In this document: positions 40,238 to 48,536 of the stretch, piece after piece
Layout: every line of letters begins with the position of its first letter
Numbering within the stretch: the stretch's first letter is position 1
Assembly (NCBI GenBank): GCA_013215295.1
Contig: JABSOZ010000016.1
Location: 1-64,000, forward strand
Direction: 5' to 3'
From: Colwellia sp.
GTDB taxonomy: Bacteria; Pseudomonadota; Gammaproteobacteria; Enterobacterales; Alteromonadaceae
DNA length: 64,000 nt
Position numbers and translations under genes: made by a program
Notes under the pieces: generated by a model
Told to the model about the DNA's origin: nothing
The model's input: the letters and a program-made list of their open reading frames with translations, nothing else
Database searches by the model: none

Positions 40238-40663
40238 GTGATATCAAGTATCGGTAAATGTAGTTGTGGACAAACTAAAGTAAAACTTATTCTTCCCGAA
40301 ACTTTAGAACATTATAGTCCTCGGGCATGTGACTGTGATTTTTGCATTTCTAGAAATATCTCATATCTTTCACATCCTGACGGGGAGCTAAAAATCGAAA
40401 GTATAGAACCGCTTCATGTGCAGCAACAAGGCTCTAACCAAGCTAGCTTTATTACATGCAATTGTTGTAAGTCTGTAATTGCAGCTTCTTTGCAGTTAGA
40501 AAGTGGCCTAATAGGGGCTATAAATTCAACATTACTATCTAACTTTGCATTGCTTCAAGAGCCTACTGTAGTTTCTCCGAAAGCACTGGAAGCAAAAGAA
40601 AAAATTGATCGCTGGCAAGCAGTTTGGCTTAATATTAAAGTTAATGGGAACAGTCGCATATAA
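40238..40663 (+). CDS. GFA-like zinc-binding protein
   Basis: GTG 40238, 6 bases after AAGGAGG, gives 141 residues; the frame from 40205 lies in the attC. Zinc-ligand motifs KCSCGQTKVKL (residues 7-17), RACDCDFCISRN (about 29-40) and ITCNCCKSVIAA (about 70-81) match the GFA/CENP-V order but with altered spacing relative to the protein at 11832. Function unknown; a glutathione adduct as ligand is only a family-based guess. Confidence 0.8.
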   Translation: MISSIGKCSCGQTKVKLILPETLEHYSPRACDCDFCISRNISYLSHPDGELKIESIEPLHVQQQGSNQASFITCNCCKSVIAASLQLESGLIGAINSTLLSNFALLQEPTVVSPKALEAKEKIDRWQAVWLNIKVNGNSRI

Positions 40664-40761
40664 CAAGCGCATTAAGAACGGACACATAACAGTTTGCTGT
40701 GTTTCGCTTTGCTCAACCATTTTAGCAAACTATTATTTAGCCGCTTATGCGGGCGTTATAC
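40658..40761 (+). repeat. attC-39
   Basis: GCATATAAC complements GTTATATGC. L'' AAGCGCATTAAGAACGGAC, stem CAGTTTGCTGTG / TTTTAGCAAACTA, L' CCGCTTATGCGGGC, R' GTTATAC. attC-41 is the same subtype. Confidence 0.92.
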
Positions 40762-40776
40762 GTTAAAGGAAGTGTT

Positions 40777-41373
40777 GTGATAAAAGTTACTGTTATGATT
40801 ATATCTTGTATTTTTTTATTCGCTTGTCAATCGACGAAGGTGGATTCACAAATTGATAATCATAAAACAAAAAGTGCCATCAATGAAGTCGAACTTACCA
40901 TGGAAGATGTGTGTAAAGTTGCGAAGTGTCGTGTAAATAAACACATCCAATTTCGAACAGATAATGGAAATATAGATCAAGTTCTTCCACTTTATTGGCC
41001 AGCGGCCTATAAAGATAAAATTTCAATTTTACCAGGAGATAAATTATTTGTTGAGGCTGAAGTTGTTAATGGGCAATTAGGAAATTTTAAATCAGTAAAT
41101 GAAATTATTAACCCTGAAAAAACGATACAATTTTCATTTACACAAATGGATTCAAGTCTAGGTATGATGCTTTCAGTTAAAAACCCTTTTCCTACTAGTA
41201 TTAAATATCACCTAAACATGATTGATTTCGGAGGAAACTCTCACAAAACCAGTAGTTGCCCTGTAAATGCTAACCTTTCAGTATTTGAAAGTTGGCCGCA
41301 CGTAATACCTGAGCTTACTTTAACTGATATGCATTTTTTAAAAGAAACAGATGTCAGCTCTTGTGTATATTAA
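40777..41373 (+). CDS. predicted lipoprotein
   Basis: GTG 40777 after AAAGGAAG gives 198 residues with lipoprotein signal MIKVTVMIISCIFLFAC. The mature part is hydrophilic and probably beta-rich, with cysteine pairs (DVCKVAKC, TSSCPVN and SSCVY). Function unknown. The frame open from 40747 begins inside attC-39. Confidence 0.7.
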   Translation: MIKVTVMIISCIFLFACQSTKVDSQIDNHKTKSAINEVELTMEDVCKVAKCRVNKHIQFRTDNGNIDQVLPLYWPAAYKDKISILPGDKLFVEAEVVNGQLGNFKSVNEIINPEKTIQFSFTQMDSSLGMMLSVKNPFPTSIKYHLNMIDFGGNSHKTSSCPVNANLSVFESWPHVIPELTLTDMHFLKETDVSSCVY

Positions 41374-41473
41374 CGCTAACAATCCACTCAAGCAGGACAA
41401 ATAATAGTTGGCTTTGTTCGCTTCGCTCTCTATTTTAGCTAACTATCATTTGCCTCTTAGTGGGGCGTTATGT
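41374..41473 (+). repeat. attC-40
   Basis: CGCTAAC as R'' (not complementary to the cassette start GTTATAC), L'' AATCCACTCAAGCAGGAC, stem TAGTTGGCTTTG / TTTTAGCTAACTA, R' GTTATGT. Confidence 0.9.
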
Positions 41474-41584
41474 GTTACCCACTATTAGTGGGGCAATGAG
41501 GCGGAATGTAAGCTCAAAGATAGTATGTTATATCTTTATCTAAATATATTTGCAAAACATAACTTAATTTAAAAGGAAATTAAA

Positions 41585-42514
41585 TTGAAATTTTTTGTAT
41601 TAAATTTATCAATTATTACGACCTCTATATTGTTCGGCTGTGGAGATAGCGAAGAAGGGAGTAACTCTATAAATCAAAAAGAAGAGCTTCCCCTTAATTA
41701 TTCGGGGCTTAATATTGAAAATGATGTTGAAAATCCTTGGCTCCCTACCTCAGAAAGTATAGACGGCCTTGGTCTTGAGGTTCTTTCGAATAAATCAACG
41801 TCCCTCATAGCTAGGTTTGATGTAGGGAATAAAGAAAAGCTTCTTTCATTTAACTGGAAACTAGCATCAGAAATAGATCGTGATTTATATAAAGGCTATC
41901 AATTCTATATTGATGATCATTTGGCAGTAGGGATGAATTCTGATGAATGGACTAAAGAGGAATTTGAATTAACCGCAGGTTCGCATACCTTAGAGTGGAG
42001 GTTTCACGGTGAATACTCTGCTTATCTAGATAAAGTTGATATCACACCTTTACCTGATCTAGATAACACCTTTGCATATTTCACCATCAATGAAGTAAAG
42101 AATACCGTTTATACTCCATTTTTTCAGTCTCAAGGATATGAAACTGTCCTCGGGGATAGTTATATTAGCTTTTCAGCTGATGAAAAGTTTTATCTAAACT
42201 TCATATTACCTTACGATGTATCACTCTCTAACCTAGCAATAGATCCCTCCGGCGCTTCTCCAATATGGTTGAGTACTCCTGATTGTGACGGATGGGACGA
42301 GAATAGTAACCTTATAACTAGTGGTAGCTTAAATATCTATGAATTAAAGATGGATATGACAATCGATTATGACTATAAGCTGGACTCATTTGCTGCTAAT
42401 TATAATATAATTTGCGATGGAGTAGTTTATAAAGGCGCTGTTAGATATAACACAGATGTTCCTTTGGAATATAAAGATGATAATGAAAATGGTATAAATG
42501 ATTTTGAAGAATGA
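41585..42514 (+). CDS. predicted lipoprotein with beta-sandwich-like domain
   Basis: A 309-residue protein from TTG 41585 (after AAAAGGAAAT) with lipoprotein signal KFFVLNLSIITTSILFGC. The region at about residues 75-155 (LLSFNWKLASEID, GYQFYIDDHLAVGMNSDEWT, AGSHTLEWRFHGEYS) looks like a carbohydrate-binding or concanavalin-type beta-sandwich. The C-terminus DNENGINDFEE is a calcium-binding-like acidic loop. Family not certain. 41474-41584 is a leader without a gene. Confidence 0.65.
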   Translation: MKFFVLNLSIITTSILFGCGDSEEGSNSINQKEELPLNYSGLNIENDVENPWLPTSESIDGLGLEVLSNKSTSLIARFDVGNKEKLLSFNWKLASEIDRDLYKGYQFYIDDHLAVGMNSDEWTKEEFELTAGSHTLEWRFHGEYSAYLDKVDITPLPDLDNTFAYFTINEVKNTVYTPFFQSQGYETVLGDSYISFSADEKFYLNFILPYDVSLSNLAIDPSGASPIWLSTPDCDGWDENSNLITSGSLNIYELKMDMTIDYDYKLDSFAANYNIICDGVVYKGAVRYNTDVPLEYKDDNENGINDFEE

Positions 42515-42603
42515 TTGAAGAATTTTTCTGGCAGAATGCTTCAAAGGTAAATAAACTAAATTTATACTAGAAGTGAGAAAATTGAGTTGTATGAACTCGA
42601 CAC

Positions 42604-42705
42604 ACATAACAAGCGCATTAAGAACGGACACATAACTGTTGGCTGTGCTCGCTGCGCTCACTATTCTAGCCAACAATTACTTAGCCGCTTATGCGGGCGT
42701 TATGT
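42604..42705 (+). repeat. attC-41
   Basis: GACACACATAAC pairs with the cassette start GTTATGTGTTAC. L'' AAGCGCATTAAGAACGGAC, L' CCGCTTATGCGGGC, R' GTTATGT. It starts 89 bases after the lipoprotein stop; nothing is seen in that gap. Confidence 0.92.
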
Positions 42706-42739
42706 TTAATCGAGCTATAATGTATATCTCAAATAGTGG

Positions 42740-43486
42740 CTAATTAATCAAATTTTGATCAAACCATTCCGCTATAGTTGGAGCTAGATGTTGATCTTGA
42801 GTTAGCAGGGGATATCCGTGTTTATTTCCTTTATACGAAATAAACTTAGAGTTTTTGTTATCATTTAATGTGAAGCCTTCTTGTGTGAATTTGTATGTGG
42901 CATCTTGTTCTGCTGAAATAAATAGGGTTGGTATTTGACTAAAGTTTTCTTTGTAATATTTAGATCCATTTTCACCGTTGGTCATAGCAGATGAGAAAAA
43001 GTTTATTGCTTTAATTGGATTTTTTTCAGCTATTATTTTTGCCTGTTTACCACCACAACTTGCACCAATAACCCCTATATGACCTTTTTTACCAATTTTT
43101 TCTCGTAAAAAGTTATAGGCTTGTTGTACATCTTGAGGCCAATATTCTCTTATGGCTTTAAAAGCTGCTCGTCTTTCCTTTTGTGGTAGTTTACGTAAGT
43201 TTTTTCTATCAAAACTTTCATTCGTACTGTCGCCGAAACCACGGAAATCTAAACTAAGTGCATGCATACCTCTTAACCTAAGTTCATTGCCTATCTCTTC
43301 GTACATGGTTCGATTAGAGTTGCATTGATGTAGTAATAAAACAGCCTTGTTTTCCGCATTTAAGGGTTCAAAGTAATCAGCTTTAAGTTGAAATCCTTGT
43401 TTTGTAGTAATGGTAATGTTTTGAGCGTGGCCTGTAATAGTTATCGCCAGTAAAATCAATGGCAAATTAGTAAATCGTGACGACAT
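42740..43486 (-). CDS. secreted alpha/beta hydrolase, dienelactone-hydrolase-like
   Basis: A 248-residue minus-strand cassette gene with a signal peptide (MSSRFTNLPLILLAITITGHA). The alpha/beta-hydrolase features are NKAVLLLHQCNSNRTMYEE (oxyanion region), LDFRGFGDSTNES, the elbow GVIGASCGGKQAK with Ser nucleophile (G-A-S-C-G), a catalytic Asp in ISAEQDATYKF and His in GNKHGYPLL. It points opposite to its neighbours, so it needs its own promoter, presumably in 43487-43602. Substrate unknown. Confidence 0.85.
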   Translation of the reverse strand: MSSRFTNLPLILLAITITGHAQNITITTKQGFQLKADYFEPLNAENKAVLLLHQCNSNRTMYEEIGNELRLRGMHALSLDFRGFGDSTNESFDRKNLRKLPQKERRAAFKAIREYWPQDVQQAYNFLREKIGKKGHIGVIGASCGGKQAKIIAEKNPIKAINFFSSAMTNGENGSKYYKENFSQIPTLFISAEQDATYKFTQEGFTLNDNKNSKFISYKGNKHGYPLLTQDQHLAPTIAEWFDQNLIN

Positions 43487-43602
43487 GTAAGTTCTCTAAG
43501 TTTTAAGCTATTCAACAAGACTAGCACGAGTAAACCTTGCCTACAATCAACAGCTTATGGTAAGTTGGCATGTGATGTCCTGAACTGTTGGGCTACCTTA
43601 AA

Positions 43603-43703
43603 ACAGAACAAGGCATTAAAGTCGGATTCGTAACAGTTTGATCGGTTCCACTTTGTTCCACATTTTAGCAAACTGTCACTCACCGCTTAATACGGCGTTA
43701 TTT
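43603..43703 (+). repeat. attC-42
   Basis: TTAAAACAGAAC pairs imperfectly with the cassette start GTTATGTTTAA. Stem CAGTTTGATCGG / TTTTAGCAAACTG. R' GTTATTT. Confidence 0.88.
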
Positions 43704-43717
43704 AATCAGGAAGGTTT

Positions 43718-44158
43718 ATGAAATATATTCTCGCATTGGCGCTATCTTTATTTATAGCTAGTACAAACGCAAACAACTCAGATGTGATTAAGGGTGTAAG
43801 CACTGAATTGACTAGAAATAATAAAATTAATTATATTGAAATTCCAGCAAAAAACATTGAAGCTACCAAAGTGTTTTTTAGCGCGGTTTTCGGCTGGTCA
43901 TTTGTAGACTATGGACCTGATTATTGTAGTTTTGCTGCTCAAGGTGTTGATGGTGGCTTTTTTAAATCTGATTTAGTTGTTTCCACTAAAAATGGCAGCC
44001 CTCTAATCGTTTTATACGCAAATTTACTTGAAGCGACCCAAGATAAAATTAAGAAAGCAGGTGGTGAAATTGTTAAACCAATTTTTTCATTTCCAGGCGG
44101 TAGAAGATTTCACTTTAGTGATCCAAACGGAAATGAATTCGCAGTTTGGTCAGAATAA
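43718..44158 (+). CDS. secreted VOC-family protein
   Basis: A 146-residue protein. A signal peptide (MKYILALALSLFIASTNA) precedes a VOC domain that matches the protein at 11381: INYIEIPAKNIEATKVFFSA, FGWSFVDYGPDY, FSFPGGRRFHFSDPNGNEFAVW. A secreted version of this single-domain glyoxalase-like protein is unusual and implies a periplasmic substrate. The start follows CAGGAAGG. Confidence 0.85.
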   Translation: MKYILALALSLFIASTNANNSDVIKGVSTELTRNNKINYIEIPAKNIEATKVFFSAVFGWSFVDYGPDYCSFAAQGVDGGFFKSDLVVSTKNGSPLIVLYANLLEATQDKIKKAGGEIVKPIFSFPGGRRFHFSDPNGNEFAVWSE

Positions 44159-44163
44159 TTACA

Positions 44164-44260
44164 ATGTAAGAAATTCAACAGGACTTTTATAAGTTTGCTC
44201 GGTTTCGTTGCACTACACATTTTAGCAAACTTTTATAAGTCGTTTATGCGGGCCTAATGT
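44164..44260 (+). repeat. attC-43, degenerate
   Basis: R'' ATGTAAG, L'' AAATTCAACAGGAC, stem AAGTTTGCTCGG / TTTTAGCAAACTT, L' GTTTATGCGGGC, R' CTAATGT. Confidence 0.82.
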
Positions 44261-44278
44261 TTTAAGAGATTTAAGAGT

Positions 44279-44614
44279 ATGGAATACGCATCGGGATTAA
44301 TTAAACTTAAACCTGGAACTGAGCATAAAGTTGAAGAGTGGAAAGAGACTATTTCTTCTCGGTTAAATGAAGCTGCGGCAACTTTGCAAGATGAAGAAGT
44401 TCAAGTAGAGTCTTGGTTCAAAGTAGAAATAGAGGGCAGTAAATATCTCCTATGGTATTTGCGTGCCAAATCAATTAAACGAGTATTCGAGATTTCAATG
44501 GAATTGAAGCACCCAATTGATAAATTTCACTATGAATTAATGGCACAAATTACTGCAGAAAATGGCAATATTTTAGCAGAATCATTATTAGATATACCAA
44601 GAACAAAACAATAA
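44279..44614 (+). CDS. DUF6176-like protein
   Basis: A 111-residue protein. ASGLIKLKPGTEHKVEEWKE (residues 4-23) and the later EVQVESWFKVEIEGSKYLLWYLRA (about 41-64) with HPIDKFHYELM match the DUF6176 pattern as I remember it (a ferredoxin-like dimeric alpha/beta-barrel fold). No signal peptide. Function unknown. Confidence 0.7.
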   Translation: MEYASGLIKLKPGTEHKVEEWKETISSRLNEAAATLQDEEVQVESWFKVEIEGSKYLLWYLRAKSIKRVFEISMELKHPIDKFHYELMAQITAENGNILAESLLDIPRTKQ

Positions 44615-44705
44615 CAAGCCAATTCAGCGGCACTAACCGTTTACTCGGTGCCGCTCGCTTCACCTTTTAGCATACTATTATCAGCCCTTTATAGTTGCGT
44701 TAGGC
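44609..44705 (+). repeat. attC-44
   Basis: R'' CAATAAC, L'' AAGCCAATTCAGCGGCAC, stem CCGTTTACTCGG / TTTTAGCATACTA, R' GTTAGGC preceded by TTGC. Confidence 0.85.
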
Positions 44706-44729
44706 ATTTAGCCAAGAATAGGAATAAAT

Positions 44730-45350
44730 TTGAAAATGAATCAAGAACAAGAGTATGTATCAGGCTTAGGAAAAGACTCAGTAGTACCTCCGGAGATTAA
44801 AGGGTGGAACTGGGGAGCTTTTTTTCTCAATTGGATATGGGGAATAGGTAATAGCACATATATAGCATTTCTAATGTTTGTTCCTTTCGTTAATATCGTC
44901 ATGTTTTTTGTGTTGGGTGCCAAAGGAAATGAATGGGCATGGAGAAATAGAACATGGAGAAATGTTGATCATTTTAAAAAAACACAGCGAAAATGGCGTA
45001 ACGCAGGTCTAATATTATTGTTTGTTTTTTTTCCGTTATTCTTTACTCTTATTGGAAGCATGCTAAAAGGTGAAGCCTTTGAACAATCGTTGGTTTCTGT
45101 TTCTCAAAATGCGGAGGTTATTAAGATTGTTGGTGAACCAATCGAGTCTGGTTACTTTGTAATGGGAAGTATTCAAACCTCAGGAATTAAAGGAGAGGCT
45201 TCCTTACAATATTCAATTTCTGGGCCTAATGGGACCGCTGATGTATACGTGCAGGCATATAAAGAAATGAAAGCATGGTCATTATATAACGTTATAGTTC
45301 ATATTCCTGAGTTAGATAAAAAAATACAGGTTGTAACTCCGGTAGAGTAA
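44730..45350 (+). CDS. Coa1-family membrane protein
   Basis: A 206-residue protein (TTG 44730 after AGGAAT; ATG 44736 is equally possible). Residues 25-75 are a DUF2628-like start (IKGWNWGAFFLNWIWGIGNS, then a membrane helix). A second helix at about 93-112 is followed by a soluble domain in the cytochrome-c-oxidase-assembly-factor Coa1/Tim21 style (VIKIVGEPIESGYFVMGSIQ, ASLQYSISGPNGTADVYVQA). This pairing is common in bacterial Coa1-family proteins. A decayed relative is seen near 52.6 kb. Confidence 0.78.
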   Translation: MKMNQEQEYVSGLGKDSVVPPEIKGWNWGAFFLNWIWGIGNSTYIAFLMFVPFVNIVMFFVLGAKGNEWAWRNRTWRNVDHFKKTQRKWRNAGLILLFVFFPLFFTLIGSMLKGEAFEQSLVSVSQNAEVIKIVGEPIESGYFVMGSIQTSGIKGEASLQYSISGPNGTADVYVQAYKEMKAWSLYNVIVHIPELDKKIQVVTPVE

Positions 45351-45351
45351 A

Positions 45352-45451
45352 TACCTACAAGCTGTTCAAGCGGAACAAATAACAGTTGGCTAGTTCCGCT
45401 TCGCTTCATATTTTAGCCAACTACAATTTACCCCTTAGCAGGGCGTTAAAT
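45352..45451 (+). repeat. attC-45
   Basis: R'' TACCTAC, L'' AAGCTGTTCAAGCGGAAC, stem CAGTTGGCTAG / TTTTAGCCAACTA, R' GTTAAAT. Confidence 0.9.
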
Positions 45452-45475
45452 GTCAGTGTAGGCTGCAAAGTAATT

Positions 45476-45961
45476 ATGAAAAGTTTGAATGACATTGTTG
45501 CTGTTTATCATAAAGAAATTCGCAAAGGCGATATACAAGTTGCGTATAACGAGTTAGTTAAATTTGTGATGAATACTAGAACGGATATTGTAAAAAAATT
45601 AGATCACCAATATTCATTTGCAAAAATTCTCCACGGCTACATGGACTACACATACTTTTATTACACTAATGATTTTTTAAAGAGTAAAAAGCTAAAGTTT
45701 GGGCTCGTGTTAAATCACGTTGAGATGAGATTCGAAGTTTGGCTTTTGGGAAATACTATCTCAGTTCAAAAAGAATATTGGAATTTATTAAAAGTAACAA
45801 AGTGGAATAAAGATAAAACTGAAATGCCTCAATATTCAATTCTAGAGGCTGTAATAATCGATAAACCAGATTTCAATAACTTAGCATTATTATCCCACAA
45901 TGTTCAAAAGAATATGGTTCAAGTAACGGATGAAATCATCGCGTTGTTAAACAACACTTAG
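45476..45961 (+). CDS. hypothetical cassette protein, possibly DUF7000
   Basis: ATG 45476 gives 161 residues; the upstream frame lies in attC-45. MKSLNDIVAVYHKEIRKGDIQ, AYNELVKFVMNTR, then GYMDYTYFYYTNDFLK and LKFGLVLNHVEMRFEVWLLG are reminiscent of a cassette-associated family annotated as DUF7000. No signal or membrane segment. Function unknown. Confidence 0.65.
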   Translation: MKSLNDIVAVYHKEIRKGDIQVAYNELVKFVMNTRTDIVKKLDHQYSFAKILHGYMDYTYFYYTNDFLKSKKLKFGLVLNHVEMRFEVWLLGNTISVQKEYWNLLKVTKWNKDKTEMPQYSILEAVIIDKPDFNNLALLSHNVQKNMVQVTDEIIALLNNT

Positions 45962-46051
45962 CAAGACATTCAAATGGACAAAAAACAGTTGGCTGTTTCA
46001 CTCCATTCACATTTTGGCCAACTACAATTTGCTCCTTAATAGGGCGTAATA
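45956..46051 (+). repeat. attC-46
   Basis: R'' ACTTAGC, L'' AAGACATTCAAATGGAC, stem CAGTTGGCTGTTT / TTTGGCCAACTA, R' degenerate GTAATAA. Confidence 0.87.
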
Positions 46052-46091
46052 AGCATGTGAATTCTGCATGCAGCGGATATAGGAGAAAGAT

Positions 46092-46586
46092 ATGAGTACT
46101 AGAAAAATATCGATTAAAGCCTTACTTTTTGTGGTTTTCACACTTAGTTTAGTTGGTGAGCTTAATGCGAAAGAAAGTAAGGGAACTACTTTAGAGGAAT
46201 CTAACCTAAAGAAGGTTCTGTATTGTATGGATATCCTCGAAAACCGGCCTGATCTTGAACCTTTGCATCGGATAGATATTTTACGTAATGAGTGTTACAG
46301 CGAAAAATTTATTGAGCATGCACCGAACATAGAGAATGGCCGAGATGCGTTATTAAGCTTGTTTGCAAGCCGATATAAGAAGTATCCAGAACTTTCAATG
46401 TCTGTAAAGCGAACCGCTTCTGAAGGTGATCTTGTTTGGCTTCATCTTCATGTCAAACACACGCCTGACTCCCTTGGTGGTGCCGGCATCCATATATTTC
46501 GGATGAAAGAGGGGAAAATTGTCGAGCATTGGGGCGTTGGGCAGCCTGTTCCAAAGGAATCTAAAAATAATAATACAATGTTTTAG
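46092..46586 (+). CDS. secreted NTF2/SnoaL-like protein
   Basis: A 164-residue protein from ATG 46092 after AGGAGAAAG, with a signal sequence (MSTRKISIKALLFVVFTLSLVG). It is the cassette-borne relative of the protein at 7737: both share LEESNLKKVLYCMDILENR, HAPNIENGRDALLSLFASRY, SEGDLVWLHLHVKHTP and the C-terminal KNNNTMF. The SnoaL-like cone fold often binds or isomerises small molecules. It should be periplasmic. Confidence 0.83.
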   Translation: MSTRKISIKALLFVVFTLSLVGELNAKESKGTTLEESNLKKVLYCMDILENRPDLEPLHRIDILRNECYSEKFIEHAPNIENGRDALLSLFASRYKKYPELSMSVKRTASEGDLVWLHLHVKHTPDSLGGAGIHIFRMKEGKIVEHWGVGQPVPKESKNNNTMF

Positions 46587-46605
46587 GCTAGTTTATGCGG
46601 TTTTT

Positions 46606-46701
46606 CATATAAGCTGTAAACAATGAAGTTGAACAGTTGGCTGCGCTTCGTTACTCGAACATTTAATCAACTATTCTGCGCCGCATAGCTAGGCGTTATG
46701 T
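46606..46701 (+). repeat. attC-47
   Basis: CATATAAGCTG pairs with the cassette start GTAATAAGCATG imperfectly. Stem CAGTTGGCTGCG / TAATCAACTA, L' CCGCATAGCTAGGC, R' GTTATGT. Confidence 0.82.
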
Positions 46702-46729
46702 GTCAGGTTTAACTAAATTAGGAGATGGT

Positions 46730-47116
46730 ATGAATAAACACGGCAACATGTTTTTTTCATGGGAAAAAGACCTTTTAACCATTGAAATAAAAGGTGGGTT
46801 CAATAAAGAAGGCATGGAATTCTGGTTTTCAGAAATAAAGAAATATTTTAAAAATAACGGCTTTAAAGTTTGGCGAAGGCTTGAAATCTGGGATGAGGAA
46901 GCAATGGTTATACCTGAGTCCATAGAAGTCGGAAAATTAATTTATGATTGGCTTGATGACAATGGATGTACACTAACGGCAGTCGTGATTAAAAACAATC
47001 TTCAAGAAAAGATAATAAAAGAAAGATTTAAGAGTCATGTGAAAATATTCCGAAATAAAGAAAAAGCACGGGAATGGTTAGATAGTGCACATAAGCCACT
47101 CAAGCAGGACAAATAA
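46730..47116 (+). CDS. hypothetical STAS-like protein with attC-encoded tail
   Basis: ATG 46730, 5 bases after TAGGAG, gives 128 residues. The layout (FFSWEKDLLTIEIKGGFNKE, EGMEFWFSEIKKYF, RRLEIWDEEAMVIPESIEVG, KAREWLDSAH) matches the protein at 6927. Strand-helix alternation resembles STAS-type proteins, but it is unassigned. Its frame has no stop before the attC and ends HKPLKQDK, encoded by the attC. Confidence 0.65.
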   Translation: MNKHGNMFFSWEKDLLTIEIKGGFNKEGMEFWFSEIKKYFKNNGFKVWRRLEIWDEEAMVIPESIEVGKLIYDWLDDNGCTLTAVVIKNNLQEKIIKERFKSHVKIFRNKEKAREWLDSAHKPLKQDK

Positions 47117-47184
47117 TAGTTATTTTTACTCATTCGTCGCTTATTTTAACCAACTATTATTTGCCTCCTAGTGGAGCGTTATAA
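47089..47184 (+). repeat. attC-48
   Basis: TGCACATAAG pairs with GTTATGTGTCA. L'' CCACTCAAGCAGGAC, stem TAGTTATTTTTA / TTAACCAACTA imperfect, R' GTTATAA preceded by GAGC. Confidence 0.88.
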
Positions 47185-47199
47185 GTATTGGAGATGTAT

Positions 47200-47832
47200 T
47201 TGAATATTCTGCTAGTAAGTAGTAGTCAAAGAGATAACTCTAAAAGTTTAGATGTCTCAAAATTTTTACAAACTAACATATTAAATGGCATGGAAGGCGT
47301 TAAGTCTTCGATATTAGATTTATCGATATATCCTTTTTTATTAGACCATTATGGTACTAGGAGAGATGATTTACCTTCATTAGCTAATAATAAAGATGAA
47401 GTGTTAGGACAATTATATGCCTGTGATGGCGTAGTTTTTATTGTTCCTGAGTGGGGAGGAATGATCCCACCAGCACTTGTAAATTTATTACTTTTGTCTG
47501 CTAACGGCTCCGCTAATGGTTTACCCTTAGGTCACAAACCAGCATTTGCTATCGGTGTTTCAGCCTCCGGTGGTGGTAGTAATCCTATTTCGTTATTAAA
47601 AGGGTATGCTGCAAAAAATAGTCATCTCACTTGGTTACCCTTACATGCAATAATTCAAAATGTAGGTGATTTTCTAGAACAAACGTGGGCACCAACTCTT
47701 GATAATAGATATTCGCAGGTGCAATCACGTTTGTTGGTTGGCTTAAAGAGTTTAACTATCTATTCGAATCAATTAGCTTCTGTTAGAGATGAATTAGTAG
47801 TGTTATCAAAAGAACACCCTTATGGTCAATAA
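47200..47832 (+). CDS. NADPH-dependent FMN reductase-like protein
   Basis: About 210 residues of a flavodoxin-fold reductase. TTG 47200 is 6 bases after GGAG; ATG 47194 or TTG 47188 would add two or four residues. MNILLVSSSQRDNSKSLDVS holds the phosphate loop SSSQRDNSKS, and GVVFIVPEWGGMIPPALVNL (about residues 72-91) the conserved P.W.. .P..L.N flavin-contact segment. FAIGVSASGGG is the third motif. It probably reduces quinones, azo or metal compounds. Confidence 0.85.
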   Translation: MNILLVSSSQRDNSKSLDVSKFLQTNILNGMEGVKSSILDLSIYPFLLDHYGTRRDDLPSLANNKDEVLGQLYACDGVVFIVPEWGGMIPPALVNLLLLSANGSANGLPLGHKPAFAIGVSASGGGSNPISLLKGYAAKNSHLTWLPLHAIIQNVGDFLEQTWAPTLDNRYSQVQSRLLVGLKSLTIYSNQLASVRDELVVLSKEHPYGQ

Positions 47833-47837
47833 AATAC

Positions 47838-47935
47838 TTATAACAAGGCGTTCAAACGGATAAAAAACAGTTGGCTGTTTCACTCCGGCCACAATTTTAA
47901 CCAACAACTTTTTGCCGCTTAACGTGGTGTTATGT
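47838..47935 (+). repeat. attC-49
   Basis: ACTTATAAC complements the cassette start GTTATAAGT. L'' AAGGCGTTCAAACGGAT, stem CAGTTGGCTGTTT / TTTTAACCAACAA, R' GTTATGT preceded by GGT. Confidence 0.92.
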
Positions 47936-47973
47936 TTCTATCATTCATAATTGAGTAAAGGAGTTTTTAATCG

Positions 47974-48534
47974 ATGTCTCGTATAGCGATAGTGTATTTT
48001 TCCAAAAGTGATGTGACAGAACAGCTTGCTAATGCAATAGCTTCTGGCGCTAAACAAGAACCTGGAATAACCGTGTTTAAACATAGAATTGAAGGGCGCG
48101 AGATTTTAGAAGGAAGATTTGAAAACGCAGAGTTATTCGAACAACTAAAATCATGTGACGCCATTATCTTTGGAAGTCCTACCTATATGGGAAGTGTATC
48201 AGCTCAGTTCAAGGCTTTTGCGGATGCCTCGAGCGATCATTGGCAGAACCAAGAGTGGGCTGATAAAGTCTCTGCTGGCTTCACTTGTGGAACAGGACTC
48301 AATGGCGATCAATCAAGCACTTTGCAATACATGGCAACTTTAGCAAGTCAGCATGGCATGTTGTGGGTGAATATTGACGCTTCATATGGAACAGAGTGTT
48401 CTACTTTAAATCGTTTAGGTTGCCAATTAGGAGTAGTTTCCCAAACTACTAATAGTGTCCCACATGAAGTTGATTTAGCAACGGCAAAACACTTAGGTCA
48501 TAGGGTTGCAAAACTTACTCTTCGTTTAAATTAG
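47974..48534 (+). CDS. flavodoxin / WrbA-like NAD(P)H oxidoreductase
   Basis: A 186-residue flavodoxin-family protein. RIAIVYFSKSDVTEQLANAI (residues 3-22) is the FMN phosphate-binding loop, CDAIIFGSPTYMGSVSAQFK (about 60-79) the second flavin loop with the typical G.P.Y.G, and SAGFTCGTGLNGDQSSTLQY the third. It resembles NAD(P)H:quinone oxidoreductase WrbA but lacks an N-terminal extension. It is the third flavodoxin-fold reductase in this array. Confidence 0.87.
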   Translation: MSRIAIVYFSKSDVTEQLANAIASGAKQEPGITVFKHRIEGREILEGRFENAELFEQLKSCDAIIFGSPTYMGSVSAQFKAFADASSDHWQNQEWADKVSAGFTCGTGLNGDQSSTLQYMATLASQHGMLWVNIDASYGTECSTLNRLGCQLGVVSQTTNSVPHEVDLATAKHLGHRVAKLTLRLN

Positions 48535-48536
48535 AA

